DNA from: Eubacteriales bacterium
GTDB taxonomy: Bacteria; Bacillota; Clostridia; Lachnospirales; Lachnospiraceae
Assembly: GCA_030533235.1 (NCBI GenBank)
Contig: JAUNJN010000016.1
Location: 1 to 44,957, forward strand
Reading direction: 5' to 3'
Length of the DNA stretch: 44,957 bases
In this document: positions 8,643 through 16,908 of the stretch, piece by piece
Numbering within the stretch: the first letter of the stretch is position 1
Layout of the letters: the number at the start of each line of letters is the position of its first letter
Program-made: the position numbers and the translations under genes
Notes under the pieces: model-generated
What the model was told of the DNA's origin: nothing
The model's database searches: none
What the model saw: only the letters and a program-made list of their open reading frames with translations

Positions 8643-9200
8643 ATGAACGAGATTACCGTACTTGGTATGAACATAAAATTTGTAACAACCATTTTGGTGC
8701 TCCTTGTAATATTTCTTCTCGTATTAATATTTCTCATGATTCGTAAAATGAATATCATGAGCAGAAAATACAGCGCTCTGATGAGCGGTAAAAAAGGCGC
8801 CGACCTCGAAAAAATCATCCGTATACGTTTTAAGGAAATGGATCAGGTCAAGGCAAACGCCAAACGCGTTACAAAGGAACACAAAGAGATTAAAGGACAT
8901 CTTTCCTCGTGTATTAATAAATACGGCCTCGTAAAATACGATGCATTTAACGAAATGGCCGGTAAGCTAAGCTTTGTTATTGCACTTCTAAATGACGAAA
9001 ATTCAGGAATTGTTCTAAATGCAATGCATTCACGTGAAGGTTGTTTTACTTATGCAAAGGAAATCATCAAAGGCGAATCCTTTATCCCACTTTCCGATGA
9101 AGAAAAGCAAGCCTTAGAACAAGCCAAAACCGTAGAAGAGGAAATTAACGACTTAACCAAAGAAGCTGAAACGGAAGACGATATCAACTTTGATTTATAG
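8643..9200 (+). CDS. DUF4446-family membrane-anchored protein
   Basis: A 185-residue protein with one N-terminal transmembrane helix (about 12-33, LVLLVIFLLVLIFLMI). A charged cytoplasmic region of about 140 residues follows, with the block GLVKYDAFNEMAGKLSFVIALLND and a following strand-rich region. This arrangement and its position after parB match the DUF4446 family, which is widespread next to parAB in Clostridia. The function is not established; location suggests a link to origin or membrane organisation. The tail (about 150-185) is acidic and probably unstructured. It starts 16 bp after parB and ends 17 bp before serS. Confidence 0.8.
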   Translation: MNEITVLGMNIKFVTTILVLLVIFLLVLIFLMIRKMNIMSRKYSALMSGKKGADLEKIIRIRFKEMDQVKANAKRVTKEHKEIKGHLSSCINKYGLVKYDAFNEMAGKLSFVIALLNDENSGIVLNAMHSREGCFTYAKEIIKGESFIPLSDEEKQALEQAKTVEEEINDLTKEAETEDDINFDL

Positions 9201-9217
9201 TAGAAAGGACAAAGATT

Positions 9218-10495
9218 ATGTTAGACATCAAATTTGTGAGAGAAAACCCGGATATTGTAAAAGAAAATATAAAAAAGAAATTTCAGGACAACAAGCTTCC
9301 TCTCGTAGACGAGGCAATTGAGCTTGACCAAAAGGCAAGATTACTTCAACAGGAAGCCGACGAGCTTCGTGCAAAGAAAAATGCAATTGCCAAACAAATC
9401 GGTGTACTCATGGCACAGGGCAAAAAGGAAGAAGCCGAAGAAGTTAAGAAGGAGGTTGCCGCAAATGCAGCTCGCCTTGCCGAATTAGAAAAACAGGAGC
9501 CGGAAGTAAGAGAGCAGTTGAACAAAATCATGATGGTTATTCCGAATATTATTGATCCAACAGTTCCAATCGGTAAGGACGATTCCGAAAATGTTGAGCT
9601 CGAGAAATTTGGCGAGCCGGTAACTCCTCCGTTTGAAATTCCATATCACACAGAAATCATGGAAAAATTAAACGGTATTGATTTGGACAGTGCCCGCAAG
9701 GTTGCCGGAAACGGTTTCTACTATTTAATGGGTGATATTGCCAGATTACATTCTGCAATTATTTCTTATGCAAGAGATTTCATGATTGACCGAGGATTTA
9801 CTTATTGTATTCCTCCGTTCATGATTCGAAGCAACGTTGTAACCGGAGTTATGAGCTTCGCAGAAATGGATGCAATGATGTACAAAATCGAAGGTGAGGA
9901 TCTATATCTCATTGGCACAAGCGAGCATTCCATGATTGGTAAATTTATTGACACAATGATTGCTGAAGAATCCTTGCCACAGACACTTACAAGCTATTCT
10001 CCTTGCTTCCGTAAGGAAAAAGGTGCACACGGTATTGAGGAACGAGGTGTTTATCGTATTCACCAGTTTGAAAAGCAGGAAATGATTGTTGTCTGCAAGC
10101 CGGAAGAAAGCCCGATGTGGTTTGACAAGCTCTGGAAAAATACCGTCGATTTATTCCGTTCTATGGACATCCCTGTTCGTACAATCGAATGCTGCTCAGG
10201 CGATTTGGCAGATCTTAAGGTAAAATCCTATGATGTCGAGGCTTGGTCTCCTCGTCAGCAAAAGTATTTTGAAGTTGGCAGCTGTTCAAACCTCGGTGAC
10301 GCACAGGCACGCAGACTTAAGATTCGCGTAAAGGGTAAGGACGGCAAATACTTTGCTCACACATTAAATAATACAGTTGTTGCTCCACCTCGTATGTTAA
10401 TTGCATTCCTCGAGAATAATTTGAACGAAGATGGTAGTATTAATATTCCAAAGGTACTTCAGCCTTACATGGGTGGTAAGGAGAAGATCTGTTAG
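9218..10495 (+). CDS. serS: Seryl-tRNA synthetase
   Basis: A class II aminoacyl-tRNA synthetase of 425 residues, the usual length. It charges tRNA-Ser, and selenocysteine tRNA if present. The N-terminal 110 residues form the long antiparallel coiled-coil arm that reaches the tRNA variable loop, visible as a Lys/Glu/Ala-rich segment. Motif 2 lies around 263-285 (CFRKEKGAHG), and motif 3 around 384-400 ends PPRMLIAFLEN. AGAAAGGA precedes the ATG. It sits in the parAB run, head-on to a fork leaving dnaA. There is no T-box leader because the intergenic space is 17 bp. Confidence 0.97.
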   Translation: MLDIKFVRENPDIVKENIKKKFQDNKLPLVDEAIELDQKARLLQQEADELRAKKNAIAKQIGVLMAQGKKEEAEEVKKEVAANAARLAELEKQEPEVREQLNKIMMVIPNIIDPTVPIGKDDSENVELEKFGEPVTPPFEIPYHTEIMEKLNGIDLDSARKVAGNGFYYLMGDIARLHSAIISYARDFMIDRGFTYCIPPFMIRSNVVTGVMSFAEMDAMMYKIEGEDLYLIGTSEHSMIGKFIDTMIAEESLPQTLTSYSPCFRKEKGAHGIEERGVYRIHQFEKQEMIVVCKPEESPMWFDKLWKNTVDLFRSMDIPVRTIECCSGDLADLKVKSYDVEAWSPRQQKYFEVGSCSNLGDAQARRLKIRVKGKDGKYFAHTLNNTVVAPPRMLIAFLENNLNEDGSINIPKVLQPYMGGKEKIC

Positions 10496-10504
10496 GAGGC
10501 TTTC

Positions 10505-11380
10505 ATGCATTCATATTTAAGAGCCATTGGATTTAGCAAAATAAAATCCCGCAAGCAGTTAGAACAAATTTATCGCCATACCTTACGGGAACCAAACAGA
10601 AAGATAGCCACGACCATCAGCGTGGATACTTCTCTCATACAATTTGAAAAAGACTTCGGCCCTTCCATAGGTCTTGCACTGATTGGAGAATATGATGCAA
10701 ACGGTGCATTATCTATCGAACATTACTACCCTTACCTAAAGGGTGAGGCCTTTATGGAATACGAGAATATTACGATTGAGAAGCAGACTGACAAAGAATC
10801 CTATGCCGGTGTGTGCGATGATTTTCGCCTGGGTATGACACTCATCTTTTATGTGCAAAACATTGCAGATTATGCCAAATCCAAATGGTTTAATTATTCC
10901 AATCGGCATTTATCCTCTGTAAAGTTCTCTGCACTTTCGGTAAGCGGAACGATTTTGCTTGGTGTCTATCAAAACAAAAGCAGCCGCCGTTATCTTGAAC
11001 AAATGAAGACGGCCCGTTACGATCTTCTTTCCGCTGCAAAAAACGGAGATACCGAAGCAATTGAAAACTTAACCATCGAGGAAATGGATACGTATACAAC
11101 CTTAACAGGTCGTGTCCAAAAGGAAGATATATTATCCATCGTGGATACGAGCTTTATGCCATGCGGTGTTGAATGCGACCACTATATGATTGTCGGTAAC
11201 ATTCTGAAGGTTACCGCTGTTACCAATCATTTATCCAACGAAACAATATTTATTCTGCTGCTTGAGTCAAATGACATCATTCTCAACGTTGCGATTAATG
11301 AACAGGATCTTCAGGGTGAACCCCAAGAAGGTCGTCGCTTCCGTGGTGAGATTTGGCTCCAGGGTACTGTAAGAATATAA
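10505..11380 (+). CDS. DUF3881-type protein
   Basis: A 291-residue soluble protein with no signal peptide or membrane helix. The N-terminus MHSYLRAIGFSKIKSR and the position directly after serS match what I recall of DUF3881, a family found mainly in Lachnospiraceae. The family name is from memory of gene context, not from a search. Middle residues contain SVSGTILLGVYQNKSS, and the C-terminus has a short beta-rich block ending RFRGEIWLQGTVRI. The function is unknown. It starts 9 bp after serS with AGGAGG, so it is very likely in the same operon. A bidirectional terminator follows. Confidence 0.7.
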   Translation: MHSYLRAIGFSKIKSRKQLEQIYRHTLREPNRKIATTISVDTSLIQFEKDFGPSIGLALIGEYDANGALSIEHYYPYLKGEAFMEYENITIEKQTDKESYAGVCDDFRLGMTLIFYVQNIADYAKSKWFNYSNRHLSSVKFSALSVSGTILLGVYQNKSSRRYLEQMKTARYDLLSAAKNGDTEAIENLTIEEMDTYTTLTGRVQKEDILSIVDTSFMPCGVECDHYMIVGNILKVTAVTNHLSNETIFILLLESNDIILNVAINEQDLQGEPQEGRRFRGEIWLQGTVRI

Positions 11381-11397
11381 AACGAAATGAAGATACA

Positions 11398-11429
11398 AAC
11401 AAAGCCCCGCGATATCGCAGGGCTTTGTT
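11398..11429. terminator. Bidirectional terminator between convergent genes
   Basis: AACAAAGCCC (11398-11407) pairs with GGGCTTTGTT (11420-11429), and an inner GCG/CGC stem continues the helix after one mismatch. It lies between the plus-strand DUF3881-type gene and the minus-strand ROK gene, whose stop codon is at 11431. Confidence 0.8.
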
Positions 11430-11430
11430 G

Positions 11431-12396
11431 TCATAAAGCGTCTTCGTATTTTTGTTTAAAGTTATATAACGCTCCAAACAAGTTGGAATCGTTTCGATAT
11501 TTGCAAACATCCAGACGAATCTCATTTAATATCGGATCTGTCTGTTTTATTTCATTTACATATCGCATAATTCCTTCGAAAAATGCAGGTTCCGCACTGA
11601 TACCGCCTCCGATTAATATAACATCCGGATCTAAAATAGCATAAAGTGTACAACAGCCTTTTGCAATGGAAAAATAAAAATCCTCCAACAGCTCCTGCAT
11701 ATCCTTGTTCCCTTCTCTTGCAAGCTTGTAAATAAGCTCGCCGTTTACCTCGGCCGGATTCATTTGAAGCTTTTTTGCCGCCATCACACAGTTAGCAGAC
11801 GTCGACGCGGTTGCAGATAAAAAGAAGGAATGATCATATGCCTCATACAAGTTTGTACATTTCGGCAGCTGTTTCATTTTGTCCATATCCTTGCGGTCCA
11901 TATTTCCCATCATATACGAAAGCTCACCGGCAATCATACGATTTCCGCGATACACCTTCCGGTCTATGATAACACCACCGCCGACCCCTGTTCCAAAAAC
12001 CATAACGACTGCATTTTGAACGTCCTTGGCATTTCCAAGCCATACCTCTGCCAAAGCAGCACACTTTCCGTCGTTTTCCAAGGCTACACGAATACCGTCG
12101 CAACGCTTCGAAAGCAAATCACCAACCGGCACCTGATCGAGATAAGTCAAAGCACCGCCGCCGTAGACAATTCCGTTCTCCACATCTACACGACCGGGCA
12201 AATCCATAGCGATACCTTCTATTGTTTCCTTCTCTTTGTATTCGTCATAAACCTTCCCAATTGCTTCGATAAATTCTTCCGGTTTTGTTTCCTTCGCACG
12301 TTTTGACTCGAATTTGCCTTTCTCGCGAATCTCACCTTCTCCGGTCATGCACGCATATTTCACAAATGTTCCGCCGACATCAAATACCAGATACAT
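11431..12396 (-). CDS. ROK-family sugar kinase-like protein without the zinc site
   Basis: A 321-residue member of the ROK family (actin-like ATPase fold) with no DNA-binding N-terminus, so it is a kinase type rather than a repressor. It has the phosphate-1 loop DVGGT (6-10), the probable catalytic Asp in LENDGK (about 109) and the glycine-rich GTGVGGG (135-141). The usual AGExGH is AGELSY here (about 157-161), and the CxCGxxGC zinc motif is absent. It therefore belongs to the zinc-less branch, as in some beta-glucoside or other sugar kinases. The substrate cannot be read from sequence. AGGAGGG precedes the ATG at 12396. It is a single-gene unit. Confidence 0.85.
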   Translation of the reverse strand: MYLVFDVGGTFVKYACMTGEGEIREKGKFESKRAKETKPEEFIEAIGKVYDEYKEKETIEGIAMDLPGRVDVENGIVYGGGALTYLDQVPVGDLLSKRCDGIRVALENDGKCAALAEVWLGNAKDVQNAVVMVFGTGVGGGVIIDRKVYRGNRMIAGELSYMMGNMDRKDMDKMKQLPKCTNLYEAYDHSFFLSATASTSANCVMAAKKLQMNPAEVNGELIYKLAREGNKDMQELLEDFYFSIAKGCCTLYAILDPDVILIGGGISAEPAFFEGIMRYVNEIKQTDPILNEIRLDVCKYRNDSNLFGALYNFKQKYEDAL

Positions 12397-12483
12397 GCTA
12401 CGCCCTCCTATAATATGATTGAAATCTCCGTAATAACCATCTTTTCGTTAATTTTACTATGATTTCTCCGGTTGCGCAACGAC

Positions 12484-13809
12484 TTACCGCTCTGATTTCA
12501 TAAAGGTTCTGTAAAATGCGAAGGAGAGCACCGCTCCGATAAACCAGCCGACCGGCCATGCACACCATATACCGACGCTTCCAAACATCTTCGAAAATAT
12601 AAACGCAAGCACCACTCGAAGAATTAAATCACTGAATGTTCCAATCATAAAAGGAACCATCCGTCCTGCACCGCGGAGCACACCGTCCGCGATAAGTTTC
12701 ACGGAAATCACGAAATAAAACGGCGCTACTATCCGCAAAAACATAATGCCCGTATCCAAAGCCTGAACAGACGGAGCATGGATAAACACATGCACAAGCG
12801 CTCTGCCAAATACAAGATATGCAAACACAATCGGAGCCGAAATTGTCCAAACCATATACAGACCTCCGCGAAATCCCTGTCTGATTCGTTCCTTCAATCC
12901 TGCACCTAAGTTTTGCGCCGCAAAGTTTGACATTCCGTTTCCGAGTGTTGTAAACGATGTAATAACCAGATTGTTAAGCTTGATTGCGGAAGCATATCCT
13001 GCAATTGTTCCGGCACCATATCCGTTAATAATACTCTGTATTAAAATATTACCGACCGACACAAAGCTTTGCTGCAGAATACTCGGAATTGCAATCTTCG
13101 CAAAGTCACGTAAAAGACTCCACGAAAAAACCGGCGCCTTCTCCTTTGTCTTAAATGCATCCATCCGCCTGAATACAAACGTAACCGCGAGCACACAGCT
13201 TACTCCCTGACACAAAAACGTCGCCCATGCGACTCCGGATACTCCCATGTGAAAGCCCTTTACAAACAAAATATCTACAGCAATATTTGCCGTTGATGAA
13301 GCTGCCAGAAAATAAAATGGTGTCTTTGAGTCGCCGAGCGCAGAAAAAATGCCGGTCGACATATTATAAAAAAACACAAAAGGAAGACCCAATATGTAAA
13401 TATCCAGATAAAGCTTTGATGCAGAAAGCAGCTTCTTTGGTGTCCGTATTGCCTCCAGCATCAACCCGGAGCATAAAATTCCAACAAGCATCAATACCGC
13501 ACATAATACCGCACTTGAAATAAGCGCCGTAGATACTGCGGTTTTCAGATTTCTTGTATCCTTTGCACCAAACAATTTGGCAACAATGACCGAACAGCCT
13601 ATATTACAGCCGAATGCAAAGGCAATGAAAATCAAAGTAATTTCATAGCTGTTTCCAACCGCTGCGAGAGCATCTTCACCGATAAACTTACCCGCCACAA
13701 AGCTGTCCGCAATGTTATACAGCTGCTGAAATATAATACTTCCAAACAACGGAAGACAAAATTTCCATAATACCTTTTTGGGATCGCCAATTGTTAAATC
13801 TTTATTCAT
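12484..13809 (-). CDS. MATE-family multidrug/cation efflux transporter
   Basis: A 441-residue integral membrane protein with about 12 hydrophobic segments in two homologous halves. The N-terminal WKFCLPLFGSIIFQQLYNIADSFVAGKFIG is characteristic of the MATE transporters close to NorM/DinF in firmicutes. These export drugs or metabolites in exchange for Na+ or H+; the substrate here is unknown. The ribosome-binding site GGTGAGG lies just upstream of the ATG at 13809. It shares orientation with the ROK gene but is separated from it by 87 bp. Confidence 0.93.
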   Translation of the reverse strand: MNKDLTIGDPKKVLWKFCLPLFGSIIFQQLYNIADSFVAGKFIGEDALAAVGNSYEITLIFIAFAFGCNIGCSVIVAKLFGAKDTRNLKTAVSTALISSAVLCAVLMLVGILCSGLMLEAIRTPKKLLSASKLYLDIYILGLPFVFFYNMSTGIFSALGDSKTPFYFLAASSTANIAVDILFVKGFHMGVSGVAWATFLCQGVSCVLAVTFVFRRMDAFKTKEKAPVFSWSLLRDFAKIAIPSILQQSFVSVGNILIQSIINGYGAGTIAGYASAIKLNNLVITSFTTLGNGMSNFAAQNLGAGLKERIRQGFRGGLYMVWTISAPIVFAYLVFGRALVHVFIHAPSVQALDTGIMFLRIVAPFYFVISVKLIADGVLRGAGRMVPFMIGTFSDLILRVVLAFIFSKMFGSVGIWCAWPVGWFIGAVLSFAFYRTFMKSER

Positions 13810-13918
13810 AAGTCACACCTCACCGGAAAAAGTATAGTACAAACGCTTTGAAATGTAAATCTTCTTTACTTTTTTGTTAGAATAAATTACAATGTTAAAG
13901 GTTATAAATTTTATATAG

Positions 13919-13992
13919 GTTTCCGTAGCTCAGCAGGATAGAGCAACCGCCTCCTAAGCGGTAGGTCGGGCGTTCGAATCGCCTCGGGAACA
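13919..13992 (+). tRNA. tRNA-Arg (anticodon CCT)
   Basis: A 74-nt cloverleaf. The acceptor GTTTCCG pairs with CGGGAAC (one G-T pair), with discriminator A at 13992. The anticodon stem ACCGC/GCGGT encloses loop CTCCTAA, anticodon CCT, which decodes AGG. The T arm is CGGGCGTTCGAATCGCCTC-like. CCA is not encoded. It is followed directly by a terminator. Confidence 0.95.
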
Positions 13993-13999
13993 CGCAAAG

Positions 14000-14024
14000 C
14001 CATCTCGGTCGGAGATGGTTTTTT
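14000..14024 (+). terminator. Terminator after tRNA-Arg
   Basis: CCATCTC (14000-14006) pairs with GAGATGG (14012-14018) across loop GGTCG, followed by six T residues. The pyrophosphatase gene begins 21 bp later, so its promoter is either read-through or hidden. Confidence 0.85.
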
Positions 14025-14044
14025 CATAAAAAAGGAGGACAACT

Positions 14045-15703
14045 ATGCCACACAATAAATCAACTGACAAAATTTATGTCATTGGTCATAAAAATCCTGA
14101 TACCGATTCCATCTGTTCGGCAATATGCTATGCATATCTAAAGCGCGAGCTGACCGGACAAAACTATGTTCCGATGCGTGCCGGTGAAATCAACGCAGAA
14201 ACAACCTTTGTTATAAATACATTTCATATGGATCCTCCGGAATACGTCGAAAATGTCTATACACAGGTAAAGGATGTGGAGTATCGTCATTTAGACGGCG
14301 TTCCGGATGATATTTCCATCAAAAAAGCATGGGAAATCTTAAGTGCATCCGGCGCAACGACGCTTCCTTCCGTCGACAGCTCCGGCCATTTGGAAGGTCT
14401 TATTACGGTTCGTGATATCGCCATGACTTATATGGAGGTCTATGACAATGAGATTATTGCAACCGCAAAAACACCTTATTCCAATATTATTGATACATTG
14501 TCCGCATCACTTCTTGTCGGAAATAAAAACAACACGGTACAAACAGGTAAAGTGTTAATTGCCGCAGCCAATCCGGACATGATGGAAAATTATATTTCCA
14601 AAGGCGATATTGTTATTCTCGGAAACCGTTATGAATCTCAGCTATGCGCAATCGAGATGGAAGCACAATGCATTATTATCTGTGATGGTGCCGTTGCATC
14701 CAAGACAATCACAAAGCTCGCGGAGGAACGTGGTTGTTCCATCATCAGTACGCCATATGATACGTACACGGTTGCCCGCTTAATTAACCAGAGTATTCCG
14801 ATTCGTCATTTCATGAAAAAGGAGAATCTGATAACCTTTTCTACCGAAGATTATATCACGGATATACGTGGGGTTTTGGCAAGCAAACGACATCAGTATT
14901 ATCCGGTGTTAAACGAATTCGGACGCTATGTAGGTCTGATTTCCCAACGTAATTACTTGAATGCTAATCCGAAAAAGGTTATCTTAGTTGATCACAACGA
15001 GCATGCACAAACAGTAGATGGCATTGATGAGGTCACTCTTTTGGAAATCATCGACCATCACCGTATCGGCGGCTTGCAGACAATGAATCCGGTATACTTC
15101 CGCAATCAACCGCTTGGCTGTACGGCAACCATAATCTATCAGATGTTTCAGGAATCCGGTGTTGCGATTCCAAAGGATATTGCAGGACTTCTCTGTTCTG
15201 CCATTCTGTCCGACACTCTGATGTTTCGGTCTCCGACTTGCACGGCAATTGACAAGGAAGCTTGTAAAACCCTGGCAGGCATCGCGGGAATTGACATCGA
15301 AGCATATGCCGTAAAAATGTTTCATGCCGGCAGTAAGCTTCGCGACAAAACCGACGAGGAAATCTTCCATCAGGATTACAAGGTATTCTCCACAGACAGT
15401 TTTACATTCGGAATCGGACAGATTTCTGCATTTACGAATGACATTTTAGATGACATTAAGCCTCGTATTCTATCCTATATGAAACAGGTTTTCCCCGAAA
15501 AAGAGGTTGATATGCTGTTCTTCATGCTGACGAATATCTTTACGGAGACGACAGAGCTTTTGTTTTATGGAAAAGACGCAGACAAACTTATGGCACAGGC
15601 ATTTCCAAAAGCCGAAATATCTGAGACGAGTGTCTTACTTCCACAGGTTGTCTCCCGAAAAAAGCAGGTTATTCCAAAAATAATGAATGCAGCACAGGCA
15701 TAA
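14045..15703 (+). CDS. Manganese-dependent inorganic pyrophosphatase with CBS/DRTGG insert
   Basis: A 552-residue family II pyrophosphatase (DHH superfamily) that hydrolyses pyrophosphate to phosphate. The N-terminal GHKNPDTDSI (14-23) supplies metal ligands, and DHH (337-339) is the family signature. The remaining C-terminal part is the DHHA2 substrate-binding lobe. The protein is about 240 residues longer than the plain enzyme because a regulatory block is inserted after the first DHH part. This block contains two CBS regions around a DRTGG-like domain, with VRDIAMTYME and LISQRNYLNAN ending the two CBS parts. Such CBS pyrophosphatases are regulated by adenine nucleotides. AAAGGAGG precedes the start. 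Confidence 0.95.
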   Translation: MPHNKSTDKIYVIGHKNPDTDSICSAICYAYLKRELTGQNYVPMRAGEINAETTFVINTFHMDPPEYVENVYTQVKDVEYRHLDGVPDDISIKKAWEILSASGATTLPSVDSSGHLEGLITVRDIAMTYMEVYDNEIIATAKTPYSNIIDTLSASLLVGNKNNTVQTGKVLIAAANPDMMENYISKGDIVILGNRYESQLCAIEMEAQCIIICDGAVASKTITKLAEERGCSIISTPYDTYTVARLINQSIPIRHFMKKENLITFSTEDYITDIRGVLASKRHQYYPVLNEFGRYVGLISQRNYLNANPKKVILVDHNEHAQTVDGIDEVTLLEIIDHHRIGGLQTMNPVYFRNQPLGCTATIIYQMFQESGVAIPKDIAGLLCSAILSDTLMFRSPTCTAIDKEACKTLAGIAGIDIEAYAVKMFHAGSKLRDKTDEEIFHQDYKVFSTDSFTFGIGQISAFTNDILDDIKPRILSYMKQVFPEKEVDMLFFMLTNIFTETTELLFYGKDADKLMAQAFPKAEISETSVLLPQVVSRKKQVIPKIMNAAQA

Positions 15704-15765
15704 CCGGAACCCATAGAGTAACATATAGCCGGTTGTGAAAAAATGTGAAATTCTTACACAATCAG

Positions 15766-15905
15766 CTTTCTCCACGGTGATGGTTCCATTCCGGGACCGC
15801 TTCCGCTTAGTTGCTCCGCGTAGCAGTACTAAATTCGTGCGTTGCACTCATTAAGTACTGACGGTCGCAAATGTCCCTGCATGGAATCCATCACCGTGGA
15901 GAAAG
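15766..15905. repeat. 140-bp hairpin-forming inverted repeat
   Basis: The left arm begins CTTTCTCCACGGTGATGG (15766-15783), and the right arm (15887-15905) is its reverse complement. Pairing continues past a one-base bulge into TTCCAT/ATGGAA, and GGGAC pairs with GTCCC further in. A nested hairpin uses CAGTACT (about 15824-15830) and AGTACTG (about 15854-15860), with GTGC-gtt-GCAC at the tip. It could be a transcribed RNA structure, a palindromic repeat family or a small non-autonomous element. No terminal target duplication was recognised. Confidence 0.8.
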
Positions 15906-15923
15906 TGTCCGTGTAAAAACCAT

Positions 15924-15946
15924 GCCAACAATTCCTTGACGGAAAC
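15924..15946 (+). repeat. Direct repeat copy A (23 bp)
   Basis: It begins GCCAACAATTCCTTGAC and continues GGAAAC. It matches 16201-16223 at 22 of 23 positions, 277 bp away, and flanks the second hairpin. Confidence 0.85.
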
Positions 15947-15984
15947 GAATATCTGTCTGGAATATTATTTATGGGATAGCAACA

Positions 15985-16175
15985 GCCATGATTCTCATAA
16001 TGATATAAAAGCAAAGACGATAGCAAGGCTTTCGTAATGAGGTTTGCGCTAGCTACCGGCACCAAGCCCACTGTCTGAGCCCGAAAGGGCGAGTTTGGGC
16101 GACTGCCGGTAAATAAGCGCGCGAACCGAATAGAAAACGAAGCGTGTCTTGCGTTATATCATATGTGAATATGGC
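15985..16175. ncRNA. Candidate structured RNA (191-nt extended hairpin with GAAA tetraloop)
   Basis: Nested complementary segments pair in order from outside inward: GCCAT...TGATATAA (15985-16008) with TTATATCA...ATGGC (16154-16175); GCAAG (16023-16027) with CTTGC (16148-16152); CTTTCGT with ACGAAG; GGTTTGCGC (16041-16049) with GCGCGAACC (16119-16127); TACCGGCA (16054-16061) with TGCCGGTA (16104-16111); GCCCA (16066-16070) with TGGGC (16096-16100); and GCCC (16079-16082) with GGGC (16087-16090) closed by a GAAA tetraloop. G-U pairs and a GNRA loop are more typical of RNA than of DNA palindromes. I do not recognise a known RNA class, and the strand is undetermined. Confidence 0.6.
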
Positions 16176-16200
16176 GTACGGATAGGCGGATAAGAGTATT

Positions 16201-16223
16201 GCCAACAATTCCTTGACAGAAAC
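16201..16223 (+). repeat. Direct repeat copy B (23 bp)
   Basis: It begins GCCAACAATTCCTTGAC and continues AGAAAC, differing from copy A (15924-15946) at one base. Confidence 0.85.
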
Positions 16224-16239
16224 ACCGCAAACGCTACAG

Positions 16240-16268
16240 TTGTCAATATTTTGGAATTATGCTATGAT
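16240..16268 (+). promoter_or_regulatory. Promoter of the coiled-coil membrane protein gene
   Basis: TTGTCA (16240-16245), a 17-bp spacer and TATGAT (16263-16268), with the start codon at 16300 after AAGGAGG. It is a good sigma-A type match. Confidence 0.75.
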
Positions 16269-16299
16269 AATACAAATGACTTAAGGAGGTTTTGCATCC

Positions 16300-16887
16300 A
16301 TGAAACATCGATCCGGATCAACGCTTACAATCAGTGCTGTTGCATTTATTGCATCGCTTTTAGCAGATATTTATTTGATGCTCGTATATCCGTCTTCCAT
16401 CGAATTAATTGTTGCTGTTTCGCTTATCGTGATTGTGGATACTTATTTTATGGTAGATGCAATTCTTGCGAAGGTCGATGAAGTTGTATCCCTAAATCTT
16501 GACAAACAAAACGAATTGACAAAGGTTGAAAAGGGAATTTACTCGGTAGCCAAACGAGAGGAAATTGCTCGTGGGCAAAGTATGTCCGGACTTGTTGATT
16601 TGATTTTGGAAATGAAAAACGAAAATGCAGCCTTGATGAATGAGCTGATTGACCAAGATAAGGTTATGACCAAGCTTACAATCAAAAAAGATATGGACAA
16701 TACGACCAAGGTTGTAAACAGCAATGAACGCATGGCTGTATTACTTGCACAGATGGCAACCGCCAACGCAAAATCACAGAAAGAAGCATTAGAAATTCTA
16801 AATGATATTTGCAAAGAGCTCGAATCACGAAACGGCAATTTAGACACTACAAACGATTTTTCACATTTACGTGTCATGAAATCATAA
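16300..16887 (+). CDS. Small membrane protein with coiled-coil tail
   Basis: A 195-residue protein of unknown family. Two N-terminal hydrophobic helices (about 9-28 and 33-53) are joined by a very short turn. A cytoplasmic tail follows that is rich in Lys, Glu and Leu and predicted to form coiled coil (about 55-180), with segments such as VDLILEMKNENAALMNELIDQ. No enzyme motif is visible. AAGGAGG precedes the ATG at 16300. It ends 21 bp before a 3'-5' exonuclease gene, and the two probably share the promoter at 16240-16268. Possible roles include a membrane tether or scaffold, but this is a guess from shape only. Confidence 0.8.
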   Translation: MKHRSGSTLTISAVAFIASLLADIYLMLVYPSSIELIVAVSLIVIVDTYFMVDAILAKVDEVVSLNLDKQNELTKVEKGIYSVAKREEIARGQSMSGLVDLILEMKNENAALMNELIDQDKVMTKLTIKKDMDNTTKVVNSNERMAVLLAQMATANAKSQKEALEILNDICKELESRNGNLDTTNDFSHLRVMKS

Positions 16888-16908
16888 GCCGGGTAAGAGA
16901 GGACCCTG

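Larger units (their letters stand above)
15704..16299. other. Structured 0.6-kb intergenic region
   Basis: No protein gene is visible between the pyrophosphatase and the small membrane protein gene. The region holds two long imperfect hairpins (15766-15905 and 15985-16175), a 23-bp direct repeat around the second hairpin, and at its right end a strong promoter (16240-16268). The components are listed separately. Confidence 0.8.

Noticed and set aside
15704-16299. CRISPR array or IS element in the repeat-rich gap
   Set aside because: Only two copies of one direct repeat, no regular spacers, no transposase or cas gene in the window.
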